Source of the DNA: an uncultured Variovorax sp.
GTDB taxonomy: Bacteria > Pseudomonadota > Gammaproteobacteria > Burkholderiales > Burkholderiaceae
Assembly (NCBI GenBank): GCA_946478645.1
Contig: CAMLCW010000372.1
Coordinates: forward strand, 1-5,055
DNA: 5,055 nucleotides
Direction: 5' to 3'
The position numbers and the translations under genes are program-made. Shown piece by piece: positions 1-5,055 of the stretch. The stretch's first letter is position 1. Each line of letters opens with the position of its first letter. The notes under the pieces were generated by a model that had not been told where the DNA came from, did no database searches, and was given only the letters and a program-made list of their open reading frames with translations.

Positions 1-5
1 TTCGG

Positions 6-139
6 CTCCTCCTTTATTTCGCTGCGGGGAGCACCCGGTACCCTGGGCACACAGGGCGCAGCGTTCGTGCGAGCGGTTCTGGCGCCGCGCCCTTCGATCA
101 CGCCGACGGTGGGCTCCGCGCAGCGAAATAAAGGAGGAG
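6..139. repeat. Perfect 21-bp inverted repeat, arms 6-26 and 119-139
   Basis: The 21 bases at 6-26 are the exact reverse complement of those at 119-139; the arms are separated by 92 bp. After a single G/G mismatch (27/118) pairing resumes inward between 28-32 and 113-117. Outward it can be extended by allowing one bulged G at 140. The repeat includes an AAGGAGG Shine-Dalgarno-like core, read on the minus strand in the left arm and on the plus strand in the right arm. A perfect 21-bp match is far beyond chance in a region this size. It could be a REP/MITE-like element, the product of an inverted duplication, or an RNA structure. Confidence 0.9.
8..14 (-). promoter_or_regulatory. Strong Shine-Dalgarno for a minus-strand gene beyond the left edge
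   Basis: Read on the minus strand, positions 14 to 8 are AAGGAGG, a full match to the Shine-Dalgarno consensus, followed by seven bases to the window edge. An ATG at or just past the edge would have ideal spacing. In liv-type operons livH is usually followed by livM, so the next gene may be livM; this is inference, because no coding sequence is visible. The site lies inside the left arm of the perfect inverted repeat, so RNA pairing with the other arm would hide it. Confidence 0.5.
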
Positions 140-209
140 GCCGCAGGCCGGGGGACATTCGCGGAGGGGAGTCCACCGTCGGCGGGATCGCGCCCCGAAC
201 GCAGCCCTG
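52..209. repeat. Second, imperfect long inverted repeat centred near 140
   Basis: The 12 bases at 101-112 are the exact reverse complement of 173-184. The pairing continues on both sides with interruptions: 115-120 with 160-165 on the inner side, and 61-67 with 196-202 and 52-57 with 204-209 on the outer side. The collinear order of the four matched blocks shows one long degenerate palindrome rather than isolated hits. It overlaps the perfect 21-bp repeat at about 113-120, so the two structures compete for the same bases. A small 5-bp hairpin (41-45 with 52-56) sits inside the left part. Confidence 0.8.
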
Positions 210-226
210 AGTACTTCAAAGCCATC

Positions 227-1105
227 TCAAAGCCTCTCGATCTCATGCGTACCGAACAGACCGTAGGGCCGGATCATCAGCACCACGACCAGCACCACGA
301 AGGTCGCGAGCAGCTTGTATTCGCCGCCCAGGTAGGACCCCGCGAGCGCTTCGACCAGGCCGATGAAGAGGCCACCCACCAGCGCGCCGAGCACGCTGTC
401 GAGGCCGCCGACGATCACCACCACCAGCACCGACAACCCGAACACGCCCATCGACGAAGAGATGCCGCCGATCGCGCCGACCACGATGCCCGCAACCGCG
501 GCGATCATCGCCGAGGCCACCCAGGCCAGCGAGAACACGCGCGGCACGTTGATGCCCATCATGTAGGCCGCGCCCTGGTCCGAGGCCGTGGCCCGCAGCG
601 CCACGCCGCCGCGCCAGAAGCGGAACAACAGCAGCACCAGCACGATCAGCACCAGCGCCGCGAGCGCGCCGTAAGCCACCTTCGGCGCCAGGAAGGCGTC
701 GCCCACCATCACCGGCGCGTTCGGCATGAACTCGGGCAGGCGGCGCTGGTCGGCGGTCCAGACGATCTCGACCACGCCGACCAGCACCGACGCCAGCCCC
801 ACCGTGACCATGAAGGCCGAGATCGGCGGCTGGCCGAGCAGCGGCCGGATCATCGTGCGCTCGACCACCGCGCCCAGCAGACCGGTGCCCAGCACCGAGC
901 CGAGCACCGCGAGCCAGATCGGCAGCGAGAAGCTCGCGGCGAAGGCGAAGAACAGGTAGGCGCCGATCATCAGCATCTCGCCGATCGCGATGTTGACCAC
1001 GCGCGTGGCCTTGTAGACCAGCACGAAGGCCAGCGCCGCGAGCGCGTAGAGCCCGCCGCCCGCCAAGCCCGTGAGCGCGATCTCGAACAGGTAGGCCCAG
1101 TCCAT
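227..1105 (-). CDS. livH: Branched-chain amino acid-type ABC transporter permease (LivH family)
   Basis: This is an inner-membrane permease of a HAAT-family ABC importer. It forms half of the translocation channel, pairing with a LivM-type permease not seen here. The 292-residue product has the usual LivH length. It is very hydrophobic, with about eight likely membrane segments. The LivH hallmark stretch GLYALAALAFVLVYKATRVV lies at about 18-37 and is followed by NIAIGE. A cytoplasmic coupling-loop region (ALRATASDQGAAYMMGI, 170-186 or so) precedes the last helices, which carry the family-typical GGLDSVLGALVGG near 233. The start is fixed by GGAGG at 1117-1113, seven bases upstream, and by a one-base TGATG overlap with the end of livG, which implies translational coupling. 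The natural substrate could be an amino acid or, given the neighbouring CoA genes, an aromatic or other organic acid. Confidence 0.93.
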   Translation of the reverse strand: MDWAYLFEIALTGLAGGGLYALAALAFVLVYKATRVVNIAIGEMLMIGAYLFFAFAASFSLPIWLAVLGSVLGTGLLGAVVERTMIRPLLGQPPISAFMVTVGLASVLVGVVEIVWTADQRRLPEFMPNAPVMVGDAFLAPKVAYGALAALVLIVLVLLLFRFWRGGVALRATASDQGAAYMMGINVPRVFSLAWVASAMIAAVAGIVVGAIGGISSSMGVFGLSVLVVVIVGGLDSVLGALVGGLFIGLVEALAGSYLGGEYKLLATFVVLVVVLMIRPYGLFGTHEIERL

Positions 1106-1995
1106 CAGGCCGCCTCCGGTGCCACGACAGTCCCCGGCGCGTTGCCGCGCAGCCTGCGCCGCAGCTCGCCGACGTCGCCCGCGCCGAGGTAGGCGCGCAC
1201 CACCTCGGGGTCGGCCTGCACCTCGGCCGGCGTGCCCTGCGCGATCACCTGGCCGAAGTTGAGCACCACCACGTGGTCCGACAGGTCCATCACCATGCCC
1301 ATGTCGTGCTCCACCATCAGCACCGTGATGCCCCATTCGCGCCGCACGTCGAGGATGAAGCGCGCCATGTCCTCGGTCTCTTCGCGGTTCATGCCGGCCA
1401 CCGGTTCGTCGAGCATCAGCACCTTGGGGCGCATGGCCAGCGCGCGCGCCATTTCCACGCGCTTCTGCAGACCGTAGGGCAGGACGGCCACGCTCGCATG
1501 GCGGATGTGGTCGATCTCGAGGACGTCGATGATCCGCTCTTCGACGTCGCGCCGCAGCTCGGCCTCTTCGCGGCGTGCGCGGCCCAGGTAGAAGAGCGCA
1601 TCGAACACGTTCGATTTCAGGTGCACGTGGCGCCCGAGCTTGATGTTGTCGAGCACCGTCATGCCGCGGAACAGCGCGATGTTCTGGAAGCTGCGCGCCA
1701 GCCCGAGCGCGGCGCGCTTCGGCGCCGGCAGGCGCGTGATGTCGCGGCCCTCGAACACCACGCGGCCCGCGGTGGGCCGATAGAAGCCCGAGACCGTGTT
1801 GAACAGCGAGGTCTTGCCCGCGCCGTTGGGGCCGATCACCGCGGTGATCGAACCGGGCTGCACGTCGAATCCCACGCCGCTGAGCGCCTTCACACCGCCG
1901 AAGGCCAACGTCAGCGCTTCCACGCGCAGCACGGGCGCGGCAATGCCCGAGTCGGCCGGTGAAGGGGGGCGCGGTGGCGCGGTGGCGGCGTGCAT
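1105..1995 (-). CDS. livG: Branched-chain amino acid-type ABC transporter ATP-binding protein (LivG family)
   Basis: This is the cytoplasmic ATPase that powers the importer together with LivH. The 296-residue product shows all ABC motifs in order: Walker A GPNGAGKT at 55-62, Q-loop in ARSFQN with Q104, a signature region LPYGLQKR at 172-179, Walker B VLMLDEP at 192-198 with E197 as catalytic base, D-loop AGMN at 200-203, and the switch histidine H230 in VEHD. The long insert between Q-loop and signature and the C-terminal QADPEVVRAYLG pattern fit LivG rather than LivF. The signature lacks the usual LSGGQ glutamine position (L176), which I believe is seen in related LivG proteins. About 20 Pro/Ala-rich residues precede the first strand and no good Shine-Dalgarno sequence lies before the ATG at 1995, so a later start near residues 22-25 (valine codons) is possible. 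It is the first gene of the minus-strand operon. Confidence 0.92.
   Translation of the reverse strand: MHAATAPPRPPSPADSGIAAPVLRVEALTLAFGGVKALSGVGFDVQPGSITAVIGPNGAGKTSLFNTVSGFYRPTAGRVVFEGRDITRLPAPKRAALGLARSFQNIALFRGMTVLDNIKLGRHVHLKSNVFDALFYLGRARREEAELRRDVEERIIDVLEIDHIRHASVAVLPYGLQKRVEMARALAMRPKVLMLDEPVAGMNREETEDMARFILDVRREWGITVLMVEHDMGMVMDLSDHVVVLNFGQVIAQGTPAEVQADPEVVRAYLGAGDVGELRRRLRGNAPGTVVAPEAA
1113..1117 (-). promoter_or_regulatory. livH ribosome binding site inside the end of livG
   Basis: GGAGG on the minus strand (1117 to 1113), seven bases before the ATG at 1105, lies within the last codons of livG. It decides the livH start. The same reading frame stays open far upstream (to about 2104), but that extension is only a shadow of livG. 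Confidence 0.8.
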
Positions 1996-2032
1996 GGCGT
2001 CGTGTGGTCCGGGTCTCAGGGTTGTTCCGGCG

Positions 2033-2062
2033 TCGGCATGGCGGGCTACTTGCCCGTAGAAT
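2033..2062 (+). promoter_or_regulatory. Candidate sigma-70 promoter for the regulator operon
   Basis: TCGGCA at 2033-2038 (4 of 6 matches to the -35 consensus) is followed after 18 bases by TAGAAT at 2057-2062 (5 of 6 matches to the -10 consensus). Transcription would start near 2069, giving a leader of about 80 bases before the regulator's ATG. The -10 is good, the -35 weak and the spacing at the long end, which suits a regulated promoter. This is a prediction from sequence only. Confidence 0.35.
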
Positions 2063-2068
2063 TCCTAC
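2056..2068. promoter_or_regulatory. Operator candidate: 13-bp near-palindrome over the -10 box
   Basis: GTAGAATTCCTAC has perfect 4-bp arms (GTAG/CTAC) and only one mismatched pair around its central base. It completely covers the candidate -10 hexamer TAGAAT. A short inverted repeat CGGGC/GCCCG (2042-2046 with 2052-2056) abuts it on the left. TetR-family repressors commonly bind such palindromes in their own divergent promoter regions, so autorepression is plausible. The site is short and the assignment is inference. Confidence 0.3.
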
Positions 2069-2151
2069 TCTCCGGTAACGTCGCGATCTTCTAGACGCGC
2101 CCACGCCGTGGCATCAGGACTTACCCCTGCGCGCAAACCCGGATCGCCGCC

Positions 2152-2874
2152 ATGACCCTCACCAAGCGCCGTACCGCCGCCAAGGCCTCGCCGTCTGCCA
2201 CGGACGAATCGCCCTGGGTGCCGTCGGCCAAGCGCGCCATGCAGCGCGAGCTCAAGCGCCAGGCGGTGCTGCAGACCGCGGCGCAGCTGTTCAACGAGCG
2301 CGGCTTCCATGCCACCTCGCTCGACGACATCGCCGAGCGGCTGCACGTGACAAAGCCCACGCTCTACTACTACGTGAAGAGCAAGGACGACATCCTGCTC
2401 GAGTGCGTGCGTGCCGCACTCGGCCTGATGCAGGAGGGCATCGACGAGGTGCGCCGCAACGGCGGACGCGCGCTCGACCAGCTCATCGCCTGCATGCGCA
2501 GCTACGCGGGCATCGTCTGCGAAGACTTCGGCATGTGCGTGATCCGCATCGGCGAAGACCCGCTGCCCGCGCCGCTTCGGAAGGAACTGCGCCGCCTCAA
2601 GGCCGGCATCGACCAGGAATTCCGCCGCCTCATCGCCGAAGGCATCGAGGAGGGATCGATCGCGCCCTGCGATCCGAAGATGGCCGCCTTCATGCTGGCC
2701 GGCGGGCTGAGCTGGATCGGCCGCTGGTACCGCCGCGACGGCGACTTCACGCCCGAGCAGATTGCCGACCAAAGCATCGCGCTGCTGTTGAACGGCGTGC
2801 TGCAGAAGCCGCCCGCCGTCGGCAGCGCGCGGCGCAAGGCCGGGACCACCGCCGCGCGCAAAACCGCTGCATGA
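2152..2874 (+). CDS. TetR/AcrR-family transcriptional regulator
   Basis: This is a DNA-binding regulator, probably a dimeric repressor released by a small ligand. The 240-residue product has a typical TetR N-terminal domain. Helix 1 is around 33-50 (RQAVLQTAAQLFNERGF), followed by the helix-turn-helix TSLDDIAERLHVTKPTLYYY at about 55-74 and the family-typical YVKSKDDIL. The remaining residues form the all-helical ligand-binding and dimerisation domain. About 30 basic/Ala-rich residues precede helix 1 and a basic Ala-rich tail (RRKAGTTAARKTAA) ends the protein; both are probably disordered. The start has only a weak GGAT at 2141-2144, so a downstream start at Met30 (2239) cannot be excluded. 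It lies 19 bp upstream of the enoyl-CoA hydratase gene and diverges from livGH, so control of both is likely. A CoA-thioester ligand is a reasonable guess from context only. Confidence 0.9.
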   Translation: MTLTKRRTAAKASPSATDESPWVPSAKRAMQRELKRQAVLQTAAQLFNERGFHATSLDDIAERLHVTKPTLYYYVKSKDDILLECVRAALGLMQEGIDEVRRNGGRALDQLIACMRSYAGIVCEDFGMCVIRIGEDPLPAPLRKELRRLKAGIDQEFRRLIAEGIEEGSIAPCDPKMAAFMLAGGLSWIGRWYRRDGDFTPEQIADQSIALLLNGVLQKPPAVGSARRKAGTTAARKTAA

Positions 2875-2879
2875 ACAAC

Positions 2880-2885
2880 AAGGAG
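2880..2885 (+). promoter_or_regulatory. Ribosome binding site of the enoyl-CoA hydratase gene
   Basis: AAGGAG ends eight bases before the ATG at 2894, in the 19-bp gap after the regulator's stop codon. It supports both the chosen start and co-transcription with the regulator. Confidence 0.75.
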
Positions 2886-2893
2886 CACTCACC

Positions 2894-3691
2894 ATGACCA
2901 ACGCCACCACCCCGGCAGCACTGCCGCTCGAAGTCGGCCGCGAGGGCGCCATCGCCACCCTGCGCTTCAACCGCCCGGGCGCGCTCAACGCGATCGACGT
3001 GCCGATGGCCGAGGCCTTCCTCGTCGCCGTGCGCGAGATCGCCGCCGACCGCACGGTGCGCGCGGTGCTGCTGAGCGGCGCCGGCAAGGGCTTCATGGCA
3101 GGCGGCGATCTGGCGCTGCTGCAGGCCGACCCCGCAGGCGGCGCGGCCGCGCTGATCGGTCCGCTGCACGAGGCGCTGGCCGTGCTGGCCACCATCGACG
3201 TGCCCGTGGTGGCGCAAGTGCACGGCGTTGCGGCCGGTGCCGGTCTGAGCCTGATGCTGCAGGCCGACTTCGTGCTCGCGGCCGAGGGCACGCGCTTCAA
3301 CCTGGCCTACGTGAACATCGGCACCAGCTGCGATGTGGGAGCCTCGTGGGCATTGCCGCGCTGGGTGGGGTTGCGGCGTGCGCTGGAGATCGCGCTGCTC
3401 GGCGACACGCTCGACGCCGCCGCGGCCGAGCGCATCGGACTCATCAACCGTGTGGTGCCCGCCGAGGCGCTGGCCTCCGAAGCGATGGCGCTCGCCGGAC
3501 GGCTGGCCAACGGGCCGACGGTGGCGCTCGGCCAGCTGCGACGCCTGATGCGCGCCAGCTTCGATCGCGAACTGCCGGCGCAGCTCGAGGCCGAATCGGC
3601 CGCCTTCCAGGTCTGTGCCGCCACGGCCGACTTCCGCACCGGCGTCGACGCCTTCTTCGCCAAGCAGCCGGCGCGCTTCGAAGGCCGCTGA
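2894..3691 (+). CDS. Enoyl-CoA hydratase/isomerase (crotonase) family protein
   Basis: This is a cytoplasmic crotonase-fold enzyme acting on a CoA thioester, probably hydrating or isomerising a double bond in a beta-oxidation-like pathway. The 265 residues match the usual family length. Visible motifs are RFNRPGALNAID (24-35), the first oxyanion-hole segment GKGFMAGGDL (64-73) and the second at HGVAAGAG (110-117). The active-site loop reads AYVNIGTSCDVGASW (138-152). Classical hydratases have PEI/PEV there with a catalytic Glu; here that place is Tyr139. The acidic residue is Asp147, in the position of the Asp in the PDCGG-type loop of PaaG. The C-terminal TADFRTGVDAFFAK also resembles PaaG. 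The enzyme may thus be an isomerase-like member rather than a standard hydratase. It lies between the regulator and a thiolase, 35 bp before the latter. Confidence 0.9.
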   Translation: MTNATTPAALPLEVGREGAIATLRFNRPGALNAIDVPMAEAFLVAVREIAADRTVRAVLLSGAGKGFMAGGDLALLQADPAGGAAALIGPLHEALAVLATIDVPVVAQVHGVAAGAGLSLMLQADFVLAAEGTRFNLAYVNIGTSCDVGASWALPRWVGLRRALEIALLGDTLDAAAAERIGLINRVVPAEALASEAMALAGRLANGPTVALGQLRRLMRASFDRELPAQLEAESAAFQVCAATADFRTGVDAFFAKQPARFEGR

Positions 3692-3715
3692 ATCCTTTTT
3701 CCACTTTCTTCATCC

Positions 3716-3720
3716 AGGAG
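3716..3720 (+). promoter_or_regulatory. Ribosome binding site of the thiolase gene
   Basis: AGGAG, six bases before the ATG at 3727. It decides the start. The thiolase frame is open far upstream into the preceding gene (to about 3346), but the thiolase family's N-terminus matches a start at 3727, and the upstream part is an out-of-frame shadow of the hydratase gene. Confidence 0.8.
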
Positions 3721-3726
3721 CACCCC

Positions 3727-4911
3727 ATGACCTCACGCGATATCTTCGTCGTCGGCACCGCCCGCACGGCCATCGGCACTTTCGGCGGTTCGCTGAAGGA
3801 CGTGCCCAACACCCAGCTCGCCACCACCGCGGTCAAAGCCGCGATCGAGCGCAGCGGCCTTGCGCCTTCAGCCATCGGGCATGTGGTGATGGGCAACGTG
3901 ATTCCCACCGACACGAAGGACGCCTACCTGAGCCGCGTGGCGGCCATCGACGCGGGCTGCCCGATCGAGACGCCGGCCTTCAACGTCAACCGCCTCTGCG
4001 GCTCGGGCCTGCAGGCGATCGTGTCGGCGGCGCAGGCGATTGCGCTCGGCGACTGCGACATCGCGATCGGCGGCGGCTCGGAGTCGATGAGCCGCGGCCC
4101 GTACTTCGACACGGCCGCGCGCTACGGTGCGCGCATGGGCGACGTGCAGCTGCTCGACTACATGCTCGGCATCCTGCACGACCCGTGGGAGAAGATCCAC
4201 ATGGGCATCACCGCCGAGAACGTGGCCGCGCGCTACGGCATCACGCGCGAGCAGATGGACGAACTGGCCGCCACCAGCCAGCAGCGCGCGGCGGCGGCCA
4301 TTGCCGCGGGCCGCTTCAAGGAACAGATCGTGGCGGTCGAGGTGAAGACGCGCAAGGGCGTGGTGCTGTTCGACACCGACGAGCATGTGCGCGCCGACAC
4401 CAGCGCCGAAGCACTGTCGAAGATGAAGCCCGCCTTCAAGAAGGACGGCCTCGTCACCGCCGGCAACGCGTCGGGCATCAACGACGGCGCGGCGGCCGTG
4501 GTGCTGGCCGAGGGCGCGCGCGTCAAGTCCGACGGGCTCAAGCCGCTGGCACGCCTGGTGGGCTATGCGCATGCGGGCGTCGAGCCGGGCTACATGGGCA
4601 TCGGCCCGGTGCCGGCCACGCGCAAGGTGCTGGAGCGCACCGGCCTGAAGGTCGCCGACTTCGACGTGATCGAATCGAACGAAGCCTTCGCGGCGCAGGC
4701 CTGCGCGGTCATCAAGGAGCTGGGCTTCGATCCGGCCAAGGTCAACCCCAACGGCTCGGGCATCTCGCTCGGCCATCCGGTGGGCGCGACCGGCGCGATC
4801 ATCACGACGAAGGCGATTGCCGAGCTGCACCGCGTCGGCGGCCGCTACGCCTTGGTCACGATGTGCATCGGCGGCGGCCAGGGCATCGCCGCGGTGTTTG
4901 AACGCGTTTGA
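3727..4911 (+). CDS. bktB: Beta-ketothiolase / acetyl-CoA C-acyltransferase (BktB-like)
   Basis: This cytoplasmic thiolase cleaves 3-ketoacyl-CoA with CoA to release acetyl-CoA, or runs the reverse condensation. The 394 residues match the family length. All catalytic elements are present: nucleophilic Cys91 in [15 protein letters not shown] at 318-321, His350 in GHPVGATG, and Cys380 in CIGGGQG. The N-terminal [16 protein letters not shown], the middle [17 protein letters not shown] and the end [20 protein letters not shown] closely resemble, from memory, the broad-range beta-ketothiolase BktB of Cupriavidus necator, so I give that symbol. PhaA-type or PaaJ/PcaF-type specificity cannot be excluded without alignment. 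It is probably co-transcribed with the regulator and the hydratase, and would perform the last step of the CoA pathway encoded here. No intrinsic terminator follows it. Confidence 0.9.
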   Translation: MTSRDIFVVGTARTAIGTFGGSLKDVPNTQLATTAVKAAIERSGLAPSAIGHVVMGNVIPTDTKDAYLSRVAAIDAGCPIETPAFNVNRLCGSGLQAIVSAAQAIALGDCDIAIGGGSESMSRGPYFDTAARYGARMGDVQLLDYMLGILHDPWEKIHMGITAENVAARYGITREQMDELAATSQQRAAAAIAAGRFKEQIVAVEVKTRKGVVLFDTDEHVRADTSAEALSKMKPAFKKDGLVTAGNASGINDGAAAVVLAEGARVKSDGLKPLARLVGYAHAGVEPGYMGIGPVPATRKVLERTGLKVADFDVIESNEAFAAQACAVIKELGFDPAKVNPNGSGISLGHPVGATGAIITTKAIAELHRVGGRYALVTMCIGGGQGIAAVFERV

Positions 4912-4927
4912 AGGCACACTGGCGGGC

Positions 4928-5055
4928 ATGCCTCGCCCACCGCTCCTGATCGACCCCGCCGAGGTCGAGTTCAGCGCTATCCGCGCCCAGGGCGCGGGCG
5001 GCCAGAACGTCAACAAGGTGTCGAGCGCGGTCCACCTGCGCTACGACATTCCTGC
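4928..5055 (+). CDS. arfB: Peptidyl-tRNA hydrolase ArfB-type ribosome rescue factor, 5' part only
   Basis: The first 42 codons are present and the gene continues past the right edge. ArfB (YaeJ) releases peptides from ribosomes stalled on mRNAs without a stop codon. The visible sequence carries the release-factor GGQ motif at 24-26 in the context [20 protein letters not shown], matching the N-terminal catalytic domain of ArfB. The GGQ so close to the N-terminus separates it from full-length RF1/RF2, where it lies in the middle of the protein. The start is the ATG at 4928, 16 bp after the thiolase stop; the Shine-Dalgarno sequence is weak (AAGG at 4911-4914 or a GC-rich GGCGGG just before the start). 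It has no functional link to the catabolic genes and probably marks the end of that cluster. Confidence 0.85.
   Translation, partial: MPRPPLLIDPAEVEFSAIRAQGAGGQNVNKVSSAVHLRYDIP

Larger units (their letters stand above)
1..226. other. Non-coding region downstream of livH, rich in inverted repeats
   Basis: I find no convincing gene here. The region is dominated by two overlapping inverted repeats, listed separately. A minus-strand frame stays open from an ATG at 225-223 to the window edge, but its composition is Arg/Ser/Gly-rich and it runs through both repeat arms, so I do not call it a gene. No hairpin followed by a T-tract is visible on the minus strand, so there is no clear intrinsic terminator after livH. 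The livGH transcript may therefore continue into the gene beyond the left edge. Confidence 0.6.
1996..2151. promoter_or_regulatory. Divergent control region between livG and the tetR-type gene
   Basis: This 156-bp gap separates the start codons of two divergent units, so it must hold both promoters. It has locally lower GC (about 2045-2095) than the flanking genes, as expected of promoter DNA. A plus-strand promoter and an operator-like palindrome are listed separately. I could not find a convincing sigma-70 promoter for livG on the minus strand; the best -10-like hexamer is TAGAAG at 2093-2088, with a poor -35. Confidence 0.6.

Noticed and set aside
1..225. Minus-strand frame open from ATG at 225 to the window edge (at least 75 codons)
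   Set aside because: It runs through both inverted-repeat arms and has a low-complexity Arg/Ser/Gly-rich composition. There is no good ribosome binding site of its own and no recognisable motif. In DNA this GC-rich a frame this long is easily open by chance.
1..226. CRISPR array or tRNA in the repeat region
   Set aside because: The repeats are inverted, not regularly spaced direct repeats, and I see no tRNA-like cloverleaf or T-loop sequence.
1106..2104. Long upstream extension of the livH frame (about 330 extra codons)
   Set aside because: It is the out-of-frame shadow of livG. The translated sequence is Arg/Ala/Gly-rich without motifs, while livH has its own strong ribosome binding site and a family-typical start at 1105.
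2065..3300. Long minus-strand open frame opposite the regulator and hydratase genes (411 codons)
   Set aside because: It is antisense to two genes with clear family motifs. It shows no domain, is rich in Arg/Ala/Ser, and is typical of antisense frames in high-GC coding DNA.
3346..3726. Upstream extension of the thiolase frame into the hydratase gene
   Set aside because: The thiolase N-terminal motif begins at 3727 with AGGAG six bases upstream. The extension is a shadow of the hydratase frame and has no thiolase similarity.
3691..3726. Pyrimidine-rich stretch between hydratase and thiolase as a terminator
   Set aside because: There is a run of T's but no preceding stem-loop, and the thiolase has a close ribosome binding site, so the genes are more likely co-transcribed.
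3868..5016. Long minus-strand open frame opposite the thiolase gene (382 codons)
   Set aside because: It is antisense to a thiolase with all catalytic residues present. Its His/Arg/Ala-rich translation mirrors the codon pattern of the other strand.

Overview
The window is a dense, very GC-rich stretch of bacterial chromosome. Gene content and protein style (a BktB-like thiolase, a liv-type transporter beside CoA-catabolic genes) suggest a betaproteobacterium of the Burkholderiales, possibly a Comamonadaceae such as Variovorax. That placement comes from recognising sequence style, not from a database search.

Layout. Bases 1-226 hold no convincing gene. They hold two overlapping inverted repeats, and a strong Shine-Dalgarno sequence on the minus strand that points at a gene just outside the left edge. 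Bases 227-1995, minus strand, are a translationally coupled pair: livG (ABC-transporter ATPase) then livH (permease), overlapping by one base. Bases 1996-2151 are a divergent control region with a candidate promoter and a near-palindromic operator candidate. From 2152 the plus strand carries a TetR-family regulator, a crotonase-fold enoyl-CoA hydratase/isomerase and a BktB-like beta-ketothiolase, tightly spaced (19 and 35 bp gaps) and probably co-transcribed. At 4928 an arfB-type ribosome-rescue hydrolase begins and runs off the right edge.

How the genes fit together. The left arm encodes part of a branched-chain-amino-acid-type (HAAT) ABC importer. In Burkholderiales such importers often take up aromatic, alicyclic or short organic acids rather than amino acids. 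The right arm encodes two beta-oxidation-like CoA enzymes: double-bond hydration or isomerisation, and thiolytic cleavage. The regulator between the two arms is placed to control both, so the locus reads as an uptake-and-degradation module for an acid activated to a CoA thioester. The substrate cannot be read from the sequence. A CoA ligase, a 3-hydroxyacyl-CoA dehydrogenase, the second permease, the second ATPase and the binding protein are not in the window.

The most unusual structure is the palindromic region downstream of livH. Read on the livGH transcript, it has interleaved pairing segments, one of which would bury the Shine-Dalgarno sequence of the next gene. It may be a repetitive intergenic element (REP/MITE-like), a cis-acting RNA switch, or both.
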